NCBI GenBank assembly: GCA_013044385.1
Contig: JABEUN010000004.1
Location: 29,413-93,412 of the forward strand
DNA length: 64,000 nt
Direction of reading: 5' to 3'
Source: Acidimicrobiaceae bacterium
GTDB taxonomy: Bacteria; Actinomycetota; Acidimicrobiia; Acidimicrobiales; Acidimicrobiaceae
The position numbers and the translations under genes were made by a program. Below are positions 28,393 through 38,281 of this stretch, one piece after another. The notes under the pieces are model-generated. The model was not told where the DNA came from and did not search any database. It worked only from the letters and a program-made list of their open reading frames with translations. The number at the start of each line of letters is the position of its first letter. Position 1 is the stretch's first letter.

Positions 28393-30477
28393 ATGGCTAC
28401 AAAACGTGATTATCCATTGGAGCGCTACCGGAATATCGGAATCATGGCGCACATTGACGCAGGCAAGACGACGACTACAGAGCGGATCCTCTACTACACC
28501 GGCAAGAACTACAAGATCGGTGAAGTCCATGAGGGCGCGGCCACAATGGACTGGATGGTCCAGGAGCAGGAGCGTGGCATAACCATCACCTCGGCGGCTA
28601 CCACGGCATTTTGGAACGATCACAGGATCAACATCATCGATACCCCGGGCCACGTTGACTTCACGGTCGAGGTCGAAAGATCGTTGAGGGTGCTGGACGG
28701 CGCAGTAGCGGTGTTCGACGCTGTTGCTGGAGTAGAGCCACAGACCGAGACCGTTTGGCGTCAGGCAAATAAGTACGACGTTCCCAGGATGTGTTTCGTA
28801 AACAAGATGGACCGCGTCGGTGCGGACTTCGGCCGCTGCGTGACGATGATCAAGGATCGACTCGACGCCATTCCAGCCGTTATTGAACTTCCTATCGGGG
28901 CTGAGAGCGAGTTCAAAGGCATCGTGGATCTGGTTGCAATGAAGGGCGTACTCTGGGACGACACGATGGGTGAGTCTTTCGAGGTCGTTGACATTCCTGC
29001 GGATCTTGTTAGCGAGGCAGAGGATGCTCACCAAGAGCTGCTCGATACTTTGTCCAGTTACGACGACGATCTAGCGGAACTGTTTCTGTCTGACCAAGAG
29101 ATCACGATCGACTTCCTCAAGTCGGTCATTCGCAGGTTGACCATCGATAATACGATTGTCCCGGTTTTGTGCGGCTCTGCATTCAAGAACAAGGGCGTCC
29201 AGACGATGCTCGACGCCGTCGTTGACTACCTTCCTTCGCCATTGGACATTAAGCCCACTGAGGGTACGGAACTCTCTGGCGCTCCGACGAGTCGGCGTGC
29301 AGATGACAAGGAGCCCTTCTCCGCCCTGGCTTTCAAGATTATGACCGACCCATACGTGGGGAAGTTGACATACTTTAGGGTCTACTCCGGGAGCCTTGAG
29401 AAGGGTGCTACCGTTCTCAATTCGACTAAGGATAGGAAGGAGCGGTTAGGCCGCCTTCTTCTCATGCACGCGAATCATCGCGAGGATATTGACACGATCT
29501 ATGCTGGCGACATCGTCGCTGCGGTTGGCTTGAAGAACACAACAACTGGAGACTCTCTCTCCGAAGTTGACCATCCAATAATTCTTGAGGCTCTTGAGTT
29601 TCCAGAGCCGGTCATTCACGTGGCGGTTGAGCCGAAGACTAAGGCAGACCAGGACAAGATGGGTCGAGCGCTGTATGCGCTGTCAGAGGAGGACCCGACC
29701 TTCAGAGTCCGTACCGACGAGGAGACTGGGCAGACCGTTATTTCGGGTATGGGCGAACTGCACCTTGAAGTTCTCGTCGACCGGATGCTGCGAGAGTTCA
29801 AAGTGGATGCTAATGTTGGAAAGCCCCAGGTTGCCTATCGTGAGACGGTACGCAAGAAGGTCGACAAGATTGAAGAGCGTTATATCCGGCAGTCCGGCGG
29901 CCGTGGCCAGTACGGTCACGTCGTTATTAGCCTCGAGCCAACCGGTCCTGGTGGCGGCTACGAATTTGTCGACAAGATCTCTGGGGGTGTGATTCCAAAG
30001 GAGTACATCCCTGCTGTTGACGCTGGTATTCAAGAGGCACTTCAGTCCGGAGTGCTGGCCGGTTACCCGACCGTTGACGTGAGGGTGACTCTGACATTTG
30101 GTTCGTACCACGATGTCGACTCTTCTGAAATGGCCTTCAAGATTGCAGGGTCAATGGCGGTGAAAAAAGCCGCCAGAGCAGCTTCTCCCGTGTTGCTAGA
30201 GCCGGTGATGGCCGTTGAGGTCGTTACTCCGGAGGAGTACATGGGAGACGTCATAGGTGATCTATCTTCTCGACGAGGCAGGGTCGAGGGAATGGATCAG
30301 AGGGGATCAATGCAGGTGATCCGTGCACAAGTCCCTCTCGCAGAAATGTTCGGGTATGCGACCGACCTTCGGTCACGTACTCAGGGCAGGGCGACCTACA
30401 CTATGCAGTTCAGCTCTTACAACGAAACCCCTGAATCTATTGCTTCGGAGATAGTGAAGAGGGTTAGAGGTGAGTAG
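28393..30477 (+). CDS. fusA: Elongation factor G
   Basis: EF-G is the GTPase that drives ribosomal translocation. The 694-residue product has the P-loop AHIDAGKTT (G1), the switch I segment [27 protein letters not shown] (G3) and [10 protein letters not shown] (G4). Domain IV has the tip loop in [18 protein letters not shown], and domain V ends in [19 protein letters not shown]. It is of normal length; ATG 28393 is preceded by AGAGGCGGCTTGAG. tuf follows after 76 bases. Confidence 0.98.
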   Translation: MATKRDYPLERYRNIGIMAHIDAGKTTTTERILYYTGKNYKIGEVHEGAATMDWMVQEQERGITITSAATTAFWNDHRINIIDTPGHVDFTVEVERSLRVLDGAVAVFDAVAGVEPQTETVWRQANKYDVPRMCFVNKMDRVGADFGRCVTMIKDRLDAIPAVIELPIGAESEFKGIVDLVAMKGVLWDDTMGESFEVVDIPADLVSEAEDAHQELLDTLSSYDDDLAELFLSDQEITIDFLKSVIRRLTIDNTIVPVLCGSAFKNKGVQTMLDAVVDYLPSPLDIKPTEGTELSGAPTSRRADDKEPFSALAFKIMTDPYVGKLTYFRVYSGSLEKGATVLNSTKDRKERLGRLLLMHANHREDIDTIYAGDIVAAVGLKNTTTGDSLSEVDHPIILEALEFPEPVIHVAVEPKTKADQDKMGRALYALSEEDPTFRVRTDEETGQTVISGMGELHLEVLVDRMLREFKVDANVGKPQVAYRETVRKKVDKIEERYIRQSGGRGQYGHVVISLEPTGPGGGYEFVDKISGGVIPKEYIPAVDAGIQEALQSGVLAGYPTVDVRVTLTFGSYHDVDSSEMAFKIAGSMAVKKAARAASPVLLEPVMAVEVVTPEEYMGDVIGDLSSRRGRVEGMDQRGSMQVIRAQVPLAEMFGYATDLRSRTQGRATYTMQFSSYNETPESIASEIVKRVRGE

Positions 30478-30553
30478 ACTGCAGAGGTTCTCGGTTACAC
30501 CAACATCGGCGCAGGCGCGCATGAATTCTGGATCCACGGAGCAGTAGAAGGAT

Positions 30554-31741
30554 ATGGCCAAGCAAAAGTTCGAAAGATCAAAGCCTCACCTCAATGTAGG
30601 TACCATGGGGCATATTGACCACGGTAAGACGACTCTTACCGCGGCAATCACTAAGACTCTGGCGTCGAGGAACCCGAACGTTAAGTTCAGGCCATTCGAC
30701 CAGATTGACAACGCTCCCGAGGAGCGTGCCAGAGGCATAACAATCTCCATCTCGCACGTCGAGTACGAGACTGACAAGCGTCACTATGCGCACGTCGACA
30801 TGCCAGGTCACGCTGACTACATCAAGAACATGATCACCGGCGCCGCTCAGGTTGACGGTGCGATCTTGGTTGTATCGGCCACTGACGGCCCGATGCCTCA
30901 GACTCGGGAACACGTTCTGCTTGCACGTCAGGTTGGAGTTCCTTACATTGTGGTGGCCCTGAATAAGGCTGACATGGTGGACGATGAGGAGCTCTTGGAT
31001 CTGGTCGAGCTGGAGGTCCGTGAGCTCCTGAGCGAGTATGACTTCCCGGGCGATGATACTCCTGTTATTCGGGTCTCGGCTCTCAAGGCGCTCGAGGGTG
31101 ATGCGGCATGGGAGGAGAAGATCATCGAGCTGATGGCAGCGGTTGATGACTTTATCCCAGAGCCGACTCGCGACGTCGAGAAGCCATTCTTGATGCCGAT
31201 CGAGGATGTTTTCACCATTCCTGGTCGAGGCACCGTCGTTACCGGCAAGATCGAGTCCGGAATCCTGAAGATCGGCGACGAGATCGAGATTGTCGGACTG
31301 CGCACAACGCAGAAGACGATCTGTACCGGTGTCGAGATGTTCAACAAGATCCTCGATGAAGGCCAAGCCGGTGATAACATCGGAGCCCTTCTAAGGGGTA
31401 CCAAGAAGACTGATGTCGAGCGTGGTCAGGTTCTCTGCAAGCCAGGATCCATCACACCGCACACGCTCTTCGAGGCGAACGTCTATGTGCTGTCGAAGGA
31501 GGAAGGTGGCCGTCATAAGCCATTCTTCAACAATTACCGTCCTCAGTTCTACTTCCGTACCACCGACGTGACAGGATCGATCACCCTTCCAGAGGGTACC
31601 GAGATTGTCATGCCGGGAGACAACATCACCATCACGGTCGAACTCGGTAAGCCGATCGCCATGGATGAGGGTCTCCGCTTCGCTATACGTGAAGGTGGAC
31701 GTACAGTGGGTGCCGGAAGGGTTACCAAGGTCATTAAGTGA
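30554..31741 (+). CDS. tuf: Elongation factor Tu
   Basis: EF-Tu delivers aminoacyl-tRNA to the ribosome. The 395-residue protein has [18 protein letters not shown] (G1), [14 protein letters not shown] (switch I), [12 protein letters not shown] (G3; Cys or Ala is more usual before PGHADY) and NKADMVDD (G4), followed by domains II and III ending in [20 protein letters not shown] precedes ATG 30554. A strong terminator lies immediately downstream. Confidence 0.98.
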   Translation: MAKQKFERSKPHLNVGTMGHIDHGKTTLTAAITKTLASRNPNVKFRPFDQIDNAPEERARGITISISHVEYETDKRHYAHVDMPGHADYIKNMITGAAQVDGAILVVSATDGPMPQTREHVLLARQVGVPYIVVALNKADMVDDEELLDLVELEVRELLSEYDFPGDDTPVIRVSALKALEGDAAWEEKIIELMAAVDDFIPEPTRDVEKPFLMPIEDVFTIPGRGTVVTGKIESGILKIGDEIEIVGLRTTQKTICTGVEMFNKILDEGQAGDNIGALLRGTKKTDVERGQVLCKPGSITPHTLFEANVYVLSKEEGGRHKPFFNNYRPQFYFRTTDVTGSITLPEGTEIVMPGDNITITVELGKPIAMDEGLRFAIREGGRTVGAGRVTKVIK

Positions 31742-31754
31742 CCGTTTAGTTTTG

Positions 31755-31793
31755 GGCCCGGGCTCCGCAAAAGCGGGGTTCGGGCCTTATTTT
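31755..31793 (+). terminator. Intrinsic terminator after tuf
   Basis: A 14-pair stem (31755-31768 with 31773-31786, with wobbles), loop AAAA, is followed by TTATTTT. It is a canonical factor-independent terminator. It stands only 22 bases before the rpsJ start, so rpsJ transcription must come from read-through or a promoter very close by. Confidence 0.85.
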
Positions 31794-31815
31794 CGCACAA
31801 AGGTGAAGTTTAAAG

Positions 31816-32142
31816 ATGGCTGATACAGGCAAGCAGAGGATCAGGATCAGGCTCAAGGCTTATGATCACGAGATCATCGATTCATCGACGCGTAAGATCG
31901 TCGAGACTGTGGTGCGTACCCAGGCAAAGGTGATCGGTCCAGTACCTCTTCCGACCGAGAAGCACCGGTACACGGTCATCCGTTCGCCACATAAGCACAA
32001 GGATTCAAGAGAGCATTTCGAGATGCGCGTGCACAAGAGGCTCTTGGATATAGTTGACCACTCTCCAAAGACGGTCGACTCACTTCAGCGGTTGGATTTA
32101 CCGGCTGGCGTAGATATAGAGATTAAGATTCAGAGCATCTAA
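31816..32142 (+). CDS. rpsJ: 30S ribosomal protein S10
   Basis: S10 (NusE) is both a 30S head protein and a transcription antitermination partner. The 108-residue protein has [40 protein letters not shown] and [16 protein letters not shown], slightly longer than usual at the N-terminus. It opens the S10 group. The start ATG 31816 follows GGTGAAG. Confidence 0.98.
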   Translation: MADTGKQRIRIRLKAYDHEIIDSSTRKIVETVVRTQAKVIGPVPLPTEKHRYTVIRSPHKHKDSREHFEMRVHKRLLDIVDHSPKTVDSLQRLDLPAGVDIEIKIQSI

Positions 32143-32247
32143 CGCGGTTGGGCGTGCAGTGTCACGCTCTAGACTGTTTTGAGTTTTCTTCCTCTAGGTC
32201 CGAATGTGCCCGACTATGTCGGGGACCCTTCGGCGAAAAGGTTCGAA

Positions 32248-32272
32248 GCTCCGTCTGGTTTCCGGGCGGAGC
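32248..32272 (+). promoter_or_regulatory. Hairpin in the rpsJ-rplC gap
   Basis: GCTCCGTC at 32248-32255 pairs with GGCGGAGC at 32265-32272 (one wobble), with a nine-base loop. It lies about 50 bases before rplC, in an unusually long 179-base gap for this operon. It may be a leader element for rplC; there is no U-tract. Confidence 0.35.
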
Positions 32273-32321
32273 ATTCGTGTGTCGCAAATTCGGCACACAA
32301 GGTAGCAAGGAAGTTTCGAAG

Positions 32322-32963
32322 ATGGCTTCAAAAGCGATCGTAGGCGAAAAGGTCGGTATGACCCAGTTGTGGGACGACCAGAATCGCATAGTGGCTGTCA
32401 CGGTGGTGAAAGTTGCGCCCGTGAGAGTGGTACGTACGAAGACAGGTGATGTCGATGGGTACTCCGCGCTCCAGGTTACGTATGGTTTCAGACGTAAGTC
32501 GACCCTGAATAAGCCGGACCTTGGACAGTATGCCAAGGCCGGTGTAGAACCGGGTCGACAGTTGCTGGAGTTGCGCATCGACAGTGTCGATGGTTTTACG
32601 CCCGGTTCGGAGATCGATGCGGGTTCATTCTTGGTCGGCGACCTTGTGGACGTTACTGCGATTTCCAAAGGTCACGGCTTCTCCGGCGGAATGAAGCGAC
32701 ACAACTTCAAAGGTCAGGGAGCCTCTCACGGTAACCACAAGCACCACAGGGCGCCCGGCTCAATCGGTGCGTGCGCGACTCCGTCCAGGGTATTCAAAGG
32801 TACAAAGATGGCTGGGCAGTACGGCAACGTGAAGGTGACGACTCAGAATCTTGAGGTTATTCAAGCTGATCCAGAACGCCAGATCGTACTTATCAAGGGA
32901 TCCATTCCGGGCCCGAAGGGCGGAACAGTGGTTATCCGAAACGCATCAAAGGGTGGCTTGTAA
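32322..32963 (+). CDS. rplC: 50S ribosomal protein L3
   Basis: L3 is an early 50S assembly protein whose finger reaches the peptidyl-transferase centre. The 213-residue protein begins MASKAIVGEKVGMTQLWDD, which is the family start; the frame is open upstream to 32148, but that part is unlike L3 and is not coding. The finger region has HRAPGSIGACATPSRVFKG, followed by KMAGQYGNVKVTTQNLEV. AAGGAAG precedes ATG 32322. rplD begins directly after the stop. Confidence 0.97.
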   Translation: MASKAIVGEKVGMTQLWDDQNRIVAVTVVKVAPVRVVRTKTGDVDGYSALQVTYGFRRKSTLNKPDLGQYAKAGVEPGRQLLELRIDSVDGFTPGSEIDAGSFLVGDLVDVTAISKGHGFSGGMKRHNFKGQGASHGNHKHHRAPGSIGACATPSRVFKGTKMAGQYGNVKVTTQNLEVIQADPERQIVLIKGSIPGPKGGTVVIRNASKGGL

Positions 32964-33686
32964 ATGGCACAGACGACCTTTGCAAAGCAGGTTGAACTCC
33001 AGGCTAGGACCGCTCCAATCAAGAGTGAGGCCGGAGCTGAAATAGGCTCGGTGGATCTAAATCCCGAGATCTACGGACGGCCGCTCAACATTCCGTTGAT
33101 GCATCAGGTCGTGGTGGCACAGCTGGCGGCTGCAAGAGCTGGGACCCAGTCGACCAAGACGAGAGCCGAAGTATCAGGTGGAGGAGCGAAGCCCTATCGC
33201 CAGAAGGGTACTGGAAGGGCGAGGCAGGGTTCGACTCGTGCGCCACATTTTTCTGGTGGTGGTGTTGCACTTGGTCCAAAACCAAGAAGCTACGCTCAGC
33301 ACACTCCACGCAAGATGATCCAGCAGGCGTTGCAGTGCGCCCTGTCAGACCGGGCAGGAGCTGGAATGGTTACGGTGCTGGAGGTTCCGGCATGGGAAAA
33401 GCCGTCGACAAAGGCTGCGACTGCGCTTCTTGAGGCGTGTGGTTTTGAGGGTCATGTGTTGCTTGTGTGCGAGCCCGAGGATGAGAATGTCATCCTTTCG
33501 TTCAGGAATGTACCCGAGGTAGTTATCGCCTTCCCGTGGCATCTGAGTGCTTATACGGTGCTGGTGAACGATCACATAGTCTTCACGCGAGGAGCTCTGG
33601 AGGGCCAGGCCGAGCATCAGAGTACACCGGTTCGTCTTTCAGTGTCCGGCGCCGACGTGGCCGTTGAGGGATCCGAGGAGGCGTGA
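32964..33686 (+). CDS. rplD: 50S ribosomal protein L4
   Basis: L4 lines the peptide exit tunnel. The 240-residue protein has the long loop with TKTRAEVSGGGAKPYRQKGT and GRARQGSTRAPHFSGGGVAL, the part that reaches the tunnel, and a C-terminal globular part with LLEACGFEGHVLLVC-like sequence and VLVNDHIVFTRGALE. It is directly adjacent to rplC and overlaps rplW at ATGA. Confidence 0.97.
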   Translation: MAQTTFAKQVELQARTAPIKSEAGAEIGSVDLNPEIYGRPLNIPLMHQVVVAQLAAARAGTQSTKTRAEVSGGGAKPYRQKGTGRARQGSTRAPHFSGGGVALGPKPRSYAQHTPRKMIQQALQCALSDRAGAGMVTVLEVPAWEKPSTKAATALLEACGFEGHVLLVCEPEDENVILSFRNVPEVVIAFPWHLSAYTVLVNDHIVFTRGALEGQAEHQSTPVRLSVSGADVAVEGSEEA

Positions 33687-33982
33687 TGAGTGGTTTCGAT
33701 CCTTACTCGATAGTTCGGAAGCCGGTTGTTTCCGAGAAGAGTTACAAGTTGATAGATGAGGGTGTGTACACCTTCGTTGTCGCAGACTCTGCGACGAAGG
33801 TCGACGTGAGGCGTGCAATCGAGTTTCTATTCGATGTGAACGTCACTGATGTGAACACGCTGGTCCGGAAGGGGAAGAAGAAGAGGAACCGTAAGAACGG
33901 GACCTGGAGCTCATCCTCGGATAAGAAGCATGCAATGGTTCGTCTGGCCTCTGGTCAGAAGATCGATATGTTCGAGAAGTAG
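33686..33982 (+). CDS. rplW: 50S ribosomal protein L23
   Basis: L23 sits at the tunnel exit and is a docking site for SRP and trigger factor. The 98-residue protein has YSIVRKPVVSEKSYKLIDEG, YTFVVADSATKVDVRRAIEF and KKKRNRKNGTW. The ATG overlaps the rplD stop (ATGA); a GTG three bases upstream is also in frame. Confidence 0.97.
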   Translation: MSGFDPYSIVRKPVVSEKSYKLIDEGVYTFVVADSATKVDVRRAIEFLFDVNVTDVNTLVRKGKKKRNRKNGTWSSSSDKKHAMVRLASGQKIDMFEK

Positions 33983-33994
33983 GGGATACTCGCT

Positions 33995-34831
33995 ATGGCA
34001 ATTAGGAAGAGGAAACCCACCAGCGCGGGCCGTCGTTTCCAGTCGGTCTCGGACTTTTCGGAGATCACGAAGTCGAGGCCTGAGAAGTCGCTCACCGAGC
34101 CACTTAACAGAACTGGTGGGCGTAACTCATATGGACGCAAGACCTCGCGGCACCGTGGCGGTGCGCATAAGCGTCAGTATCGAATAATCGATTTCAAGAG
34201 GATCAAGGATGCCATTCCGGGATCAGTAGCTGCGATCGAGTACGATCCAAATAGGAATGCAAGGATCGCATTGATCCACTATCTCGACGGCGAGAAGGCA
34301 TACATTCTGGCTCCTGCGAAGCTATCTGTTGGAGATAAGGTCGAGTCAGGACCCAAGGCAGATATCAAGGTCGGAAATGCGCTTCCGATCCGCTCGATAC
34401 CCGTTGGTACCGTAATCCATAATGTGGAGATACGTCCCGGCCAAGGTGGAAAGATCGCAAGATCAGCTGGCATGAGCGTTCAACTCGTGGCCAAAGAGGG
34501 CGAATACGCCACACTTCGACTCCCATCTACAGAGATGCGTAGAGTTCCGATCGATTGCAGGGCTTCCATAGGCGAGGTAGGTAACTCCGAGTTCGAACTC
34601 CTCTCCATCGGAAAGGCCGGAAGGAATCGCTGGAAGGGTGTTAGGCCGCAGACTCGAGGTGTAGCCATGAACCCTGTTGATCATCCGTTGGGTGGTGGCG
34701 AGGGTAAGACGTCCGGTGGTCGGCACCCTGTTTCGCCTTGGGGTAAGCCAGAAGGTCGCACAAGGTCAAGGAGCAAGTACTCAGATCGTCTCATCGTTCG
34801 CCGCCGTCGTGGCCGCGGCGCCAGGCGCTAA
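33995..34831 (+). CDS. rplB: 50S ribosomal protein L2
   Basis: L2 is a core 50S protein near the peptidyl-transferase centre. The 278-residue protein has [35 protein letters not shown] and [18 protein letters not shown]. The conserved C-terminal loop reads [20 protein letters not shown], with L232 where nearly all L2 proteins have a second His (HPH). Length is normal. It stands between rplW and rpsS. Confidence 0.98.
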   Translation: MAIRKRKPTSAGRRFQSVSDFSEITKSRPEKSLTEPLNRTGGRNSYGRKTSRHRGGAHKRQYRIIDFKRIKDAIPGSVAAIEYDPNRNARIALIHYLDGEKAYILAPAKLSVGDKVESGPKADIKVGNALPIRSIPVGTVIHNVEIRPGQGGKIARSAGMSVQLVAKEGEYATLRLPSTEMRRVPIDCRASIGEVGNSEFELLSIGKAGRNRWKGVRPQTRGVAMNPVDHPLGGGEGKTSGGRHPVSPWGKPEGRTRSRSKYSDRLIVRRRRGRGARR

Positions 34832-34846
34832 GGATAAGGGGCAAGT

Positions 34847-35128
34847 ATGCCAAGAAGCTTGAAGAAGGGTCCCTTCGTAGACGACCACCTGTTGAAGAAG
34901 GTGGACGTTCTAAATGAGAAGGGCGAGAAGAAGGTCATAAAGACTTGGTCGCGCAGGTCTACAATCATCCCGGACATGGTGGGTCACACCATTGCAGTCC
35001 ACGATGGACGTAAGCATGTTCCCGTATATGTGACCGAATCGATGGTGGGCCACAAGCTGGGGGAGTTCGCGCCAACGAGGACCTTCAAATATCACGCAGG
35101 ACAAGAGAGAACTGCGAGGCGTAGATAA
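34847..35128 (+). CDS. rpsS: 30S ribosomal protein S19
   Basis: S19 contacts the 30S head and 16S helix 42. The 93-residue protein begins [19 protein letters not shown] and contains [19 protein letters not shown] and [20 protein letters not shown]. It is of normal length. Its stop overlaps the first base of rplV. Confidence 0.98.
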   Translation: MPRSLKKGPFVDDHLLKKVDVLNEKGEKKVIKTWSRRSTIIPDMVGHTIAVHDGRKHVPVYVTESMVGHKLGEFAPTRTFKYHAGQERTARRR

Positions 35129-35766
35129 TGGCTACTGTTACCGAGCAGCACGGCGTGAGAGCAGTTCTTCGTGGCTATCGCATGTCGGCATCCAAGGTCC
35201 GAGAGGTATTGGATCTGGTTCGTGGAAAGCACGTTGCGATGGCGCTGGACATTCTTGCCTCCAGCGATCGTGAGGCCGCTCGTACTGTTGGCAAGCTGCT
35301 TGCTTCTGCAATTGCTAATGCTGCGAACAATCATGGACGGGTTCCCGACGAGCTCTTTGTATCCGTTGCCTATGCCGACGAGGGTGCAACGATGAAGAGG
35401 TTCAAGCCGAGGGCTCGTGGCTCAGCTTCCAAGATCCTGAAGAGGACGTCGCATATAACGATCGTGGTTGATCGACTGCCACAGGCCAAAATCGACTCAT
35501 TGAGGGCTAAGCAGGCCGCTGAGGCTGATGCAAGAAGGTCTGGTCGGCGCCAACGTAGGCCGCAGAGAAGTGCGAATGTTGCAGCCCGAGCCGAGCAGGC
35601 GCTCGCGGAGGCTCCAACTGCTGAAGTAGAGACAGGGGTTTCTGAGCCGAATGAGGTGGAGACGCCCATAGCAGTTGAATCATTCAACGAGGCGGAACTC
35701 GTCTCAGAGTCCTCGACTGACGATGTACAGGCCGCTGATGAGGCCGATGACAAGGGAGCGAACTAG
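35128..35766 (+). CDS. rplV: 50S ribosomal protein L22 with long charged C-terminal tail
   Basis: L22 lines the exit tunnel. Residues 1-119 are a complete L22 (VRAVLRGYRMSASKVREVLD, AIANAANNHG, FKPRARGSASKILKRTSHIT). The protein then continues for about 93 more residues: a basic stretch (about 120-148, with RRSGRRQRRPQRS) and a Glu/Asp/Ser-rich stretch (149-212). L22 proteins are usually near 110-120 residues. Codon use and the overlap with rpsS show no frameshift. Tails of this kind occur in some Actinobacteria; their role is unclear. rpsC begins directly after the stop. Confidence 0.96.
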   Translation: MATVTEQHGVRAVLRGYRMSASKVREVLDLVRGKHVAMALDILASSDREAARTVGKLLASAIANAANNHGRVPDELFVSVAYADEGATMKRFKPRARGSASKILKRTSHITIVVDRLPQAKIDSLRAKQAAEADARRSGRRQRRPQRSANVAARAEQALAEAPTAEVETGVSEPNEVETPIAVESFNEAELVSESSTDDVQAADEADDKGAN

Positions 35767-36669
35767 ATGGGTCAGAAGGTACATCCTTACGGCTTTCGTC
35801 TCGGTGTCACAACCGATTGGAAGTCCCGCTGGTTTGAAGAGCGTCATTACGCCGAGTGGATCAAGCAGGACTCTGAGATCCGTAAGTACCTGACGAGGGA
35901 GCTTACGAACGCCGCTGTCAGCCGTATTGACATCGAGCGGACAAGAGACAAGGTAAAGGTTGACATCCATACCGCCAGGCCTGGTCTGGTGATTGGCCGA
36001 AAGGGTGCGGAGGCCGAGAGGCTTAGGCAGGATCTTGCAAGGATCACCGGAAATCAGAGGGTGAACCTGAATGTAGAAGAGATCAAGCAACCGGAGTTGG
36101 ATGCTGCACTTGTAGCTCAGGGGATTGCAGATCAGCTAGCCCGTAGGGTCAGCTTCCGACGTGCCATGAAGCGAGCCATCCAGATGGTGGAAAAGGCCGG
36201 CGGCCAAGGGGTCACCGTGCAGTGCTCTGGCCGACTCGGTGGGGCGGAAATGGCACGCAAGGAGTCATATCGCGAGGGTCGGGTGCCTAGGCACACACTC
36301 AGAGCAAATATTGATTACGGCTTCAGGGAGGCAGCGACCACGTTTGGTCGCATCGGGGTCAAGGTTTGGATCTACAAAGGTGACATTCTGCCTTACAAGG
36401 ACCTTCTCCTAGAGTCCAAGGTGAAAGAGGAGACTCCTGCTGGCCCAAGGCCAAAGAGGGTTATATCTGCCGGTGGCGGTAGGCGCAAGGCGGAGAGTGA
36501 AGTCGAGACCCCAACGGAGGTAGTTGAGGAGTCCACTGTTGTGGAGGAGCAGGTTAAAGCTCCCGAGACAGAGGCACTTGAGAGACTGCTTGCCGAAGAA
36601 GAGGAGATCGAAAGGAAGACTCGCGAGTCACATCACGAGGCTCCACACTTCAAGAAGGAGGTGGACTAG
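35767..36669 (+). CDS. rpsC: 30S ribosomal protein S3 with long C-terminal tail
   Basis: S3 lies at the mRNA entry and helps unwind mRNA. Residues 1-215 are the conserved two-domain protein, with the KH loop VIGRKG (75-80) and [20 protein letters not shown]. About 85 extra residues follow, first basic ([15 protein letters not shown]) and then Glu-rich. It is therefore much longer than E. coli S3 (233). The start ATG 35767 directly abuts the rplV stop. Confidence 0.96.
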   Translation: MGQKVHPYGFRLGVTTDWKSRWFEERHYAEWIKQDSEIRKYLTRELTNAAVSRIDIERTRDKVKVDIHTARPGLVIGRKGAEAERLRQDLARITGNQRVNLNVEEIKQPELDAALVAQGIADQLARRVSFRRAMKRAIQMVEKAGGQGVTVQCSGRLGGAEMARKESYREGRVPRHTLRANIDYGFREAATTFGRIGVKVWIYKGDILPYKDLLLESKVKEETPAGPRPKRVISAGGGRRKAESEVETPTEVVEESTVVEEQVKAPETEALERLLAEEEEIERKTRESHHEAPHFKKEVD

Positions 36670-36671
36670 AG

Positions 36672-37118
36672 ATGCTGATGCCTCGTAAAGTCAAGCACCG
36701 GAAGCAGCAGCGTGGCAGGATGCAAGGTCTGACCAAGGGTGGTAGTGATATCAATTTCGGTCAGTACGGTATCCAAGCGCTGGAGCCGGGTTGGATAAGT
36801 GCCCGGCAGATAGAGGCGGCAAGAATTGCCATGACCAGGCACGTTCGAAGAGGTGGGAAGGTTTGGATCCGAGTTTTCCCGGACAAGCCGGTAACTAAGA
36901 AGCCTGCTGAGACTCGAATGGGTTCAGGAAAGGGTAATCCGGAGTTCTGGGTTGCAGTCGTCAAGCCGGGTCGCATCATGTTCGAACTGTCTGGAGTCAG
37001 TGAGGAGTTGGCACGTGCAGCTATGGAGCGTGCCATCCAGAAGCTACCGATAAAGGCACGGTTTGTCGTCGCCGACAGTGAGAGCGCCAACGAGAATGCG
37101 GGGGTTGGACAACAGTGA
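36672..37118 (+). CDS. rplP: 50S ribosomal protein L16
   Basis: L16 organises the A-site tRNA elbow and the 5S region. The 148-residue protein begins [17 protein letters not shown], then [40 protein letters not shown] and [20 protein letters not shown], all canonical. It follows rpsC by two bases and overlaps rpmC. Confidence 0.98.
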   Translation: MLMPRKVKHRKQQRGRMQGLTKGGSDINFGQYGIQALEPGWISARQIEAARIAMTRHVRRGGKVWIRVFPDKPVTKKPAETRMGSGKGNPEFWVAVVKPGRIMFELSGVSEELARAAMERAIQKLPIKARFVVADSESANENAGVGQQ

Positions 37119-37330
37119 CGAAGGCAACTGAGCTCAGGCTCCTGGCTGATCAGGAGCTCGCTGAGCGACTTGAGGGTACCCAGAGAGAGCTTTTCAATCT
37201 ACGTTTCCAGCTTGCAACTTCGCAGGCTACGGATTCGGCAAACTTGGCGAAGCTCCGTAGGGAGATAGCACGAATTATGACTATTCAGACTGCGCGCAAA
37301 GCAGCCAGTCAGAGTGAAGGTGGTGAATGA
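37115..37330 (+). CDS. rpmC: 50S ribosomal protein L29
   Basis: L29 is a small two-helix protein near the tunnel exit. The 71-residue product has [31 protein letters not shown] and [19 protein letters not shown], the family signature. The GTG start overlaps the rplP stop, and the stop overlaps the rpsQ start. Confidence 0.96.
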   Translation: MTKATELRLLADQELAERLEGTQRELFNLRFQLATSQATDSANLAKLRREIARIMTIQTARKAASQSEGGE

Positions 37331-37611
37331 TGGCAGAAGAGACCAGTGCAAGCGAGACACGCGATAACGGGCGCAAGGTCCGTGATGGTCTAGTCGTCTC
37401 CACCGGGATGAACAAGACTATCGTCGTGGCGATCACGGAGAGGGTGAGACACCCTCGGTACCGTAAGACGGTGCAACGGACAAAGAAGCTTTATACCCAC
37501 GATGAAGAGGGCCAAGCCAAGGTCGGGGACACCGTTAGGGTTGCCGAGACTCGTCCGATTTCCAAGCTGAAGCGTTGGAGACTTGTGGAGATATTGGAGC
37601 GTGCGAGGTGA
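37327..37611 (+). CDS. rpsQ: 30S ribosomal protein S17
   Basis: S17 is a primary 16S rRNA-binding protein with an OB fold. The 94-residue protein has [40 protein letters not shown] and [20 protein letters not shown]. The N-terminal 15 residues are a short acidic extension. ATG 37327 overlaps the rpmC stop; ATG 37330 is also possible. Confidence 0.97.
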   Translation: MMAEETSASETRDNGRKVRDGLVVSTGMNKTIVVAITERVRHPRYRKTVQRTKKLYTHDEEGQAKVGDTVRVAETRPISKLKRWRLVEILERAR

Positions 37612-37976
37612 TCCAGCAGGAGTCAAGACTCAGGGTGGCAGACAACTCAGGCGCCAAAGAGGTTCTCTGTATCAAGGTCCTCGGTGGTTCCAGAAGGCGC
37701 TACGCGAGCATTGGTGACGTCTTTGTAGCCACGGTGAAAGATGCGATCCCTGGTGCAGCCGTGAAGAAGGGTGATGTCGTCAAGTGCGTTGTCGTCAGGG
37801 TGAAGAAGGAGAAGCGCCGGGTAGATGGCAGCTATATCCGCTTCGATGAGAATGCAGCGGTACTGATCAACGATGCTATGCAGCCTCGCGGTACTCGCAT
37901 CTTTGGACCGGTCGGTCGCGAACTGAGAGATAAGAAGTTTATGCGTATCATCTCTCTCGCCCCGGAGGTGTTGTGA
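37608..37976 (+). CDS. rplN: 50S ribosomal protein L14
   Basis: L14 bridges the subunits. The 122-residue protein begins [20 protein letters not shown] and ends [13 protein letters not shown], exactly as in the family. I place the start at GTG 37608, which overlaps the rpsQ stop; the in-frame ATG 37575 would add 11 residues that read through the rpsQ end and is not needed. Confidence 0.97.
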   Translation: MIQQESRLRVADNSGAKEVLCIKVLGGSRRRYASIGDVFVATVKDAIPGAAVKKGDVVKCVVVRVKKEKRRVDGSYIRFDENAAVLINDAMQPRGTRIFGPVGRELRDKKFMRIISLAPEVL

Positions 37977-38281
37977 TGAAGTTGCGTAAAGGTGACAAGG
38001 TCCAAGTCCTCGCTGGCAAGGATAGAGGAAAGCAGGGTGAAATCACCCGGGTGATTACCAAGACCGAGCGAGTCATTGTTGACGGCGTCAATGTCGTGCG
38101 TAAGCACCAAAAACCCAGGACTGCTACCGAGCAGGGTGGGATCATCGAGAAGGACATGCCGATCGCAGTATCGAACGTCGCGATCCTCTGCTCCAAGTGT
38201 GGGGCGACGCGGATTGGGGTCCGATTCGACGAGAACGGTTCCAAGATCAGGATCTGTAGAAAGTGTGGAGGTGACCTATGA
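37976..38281 (+). CDS. rplX: 50S ribosomal protein L24
   Basis: L24 starts 50S assembly. The 101-residue protein has the KOW motif in [20 protein letters not shown], then [15 protein letters not shown], and a C-terminal zinc-like CSKC...CRKC pattern ([10 protein letters not shown] and ICRKCGG) seen in many L24 proteins. GGAGG precedes ATG 37976 by eight bases; GTG 37973 is also in frame. It overlaps rplN and rplE at both ends. Confidence 0.97.
   Translation: MKLRKGDKVQVLAGKDRGKQGEITRVITKTERVIVDGVNVVRKHQKPRTATEQGGIIEKDMPIAVSNVAILCSKCGATRIGVRFDENGSKIRICRKCGGDL

Noticed and set aside
32148..32321. Upstream extension of the rplC frame (58 residues)
   Set aside because: The sequence is unlike L3, Cys-rich and without a good start; the family start with a ribosome site is at 32322.
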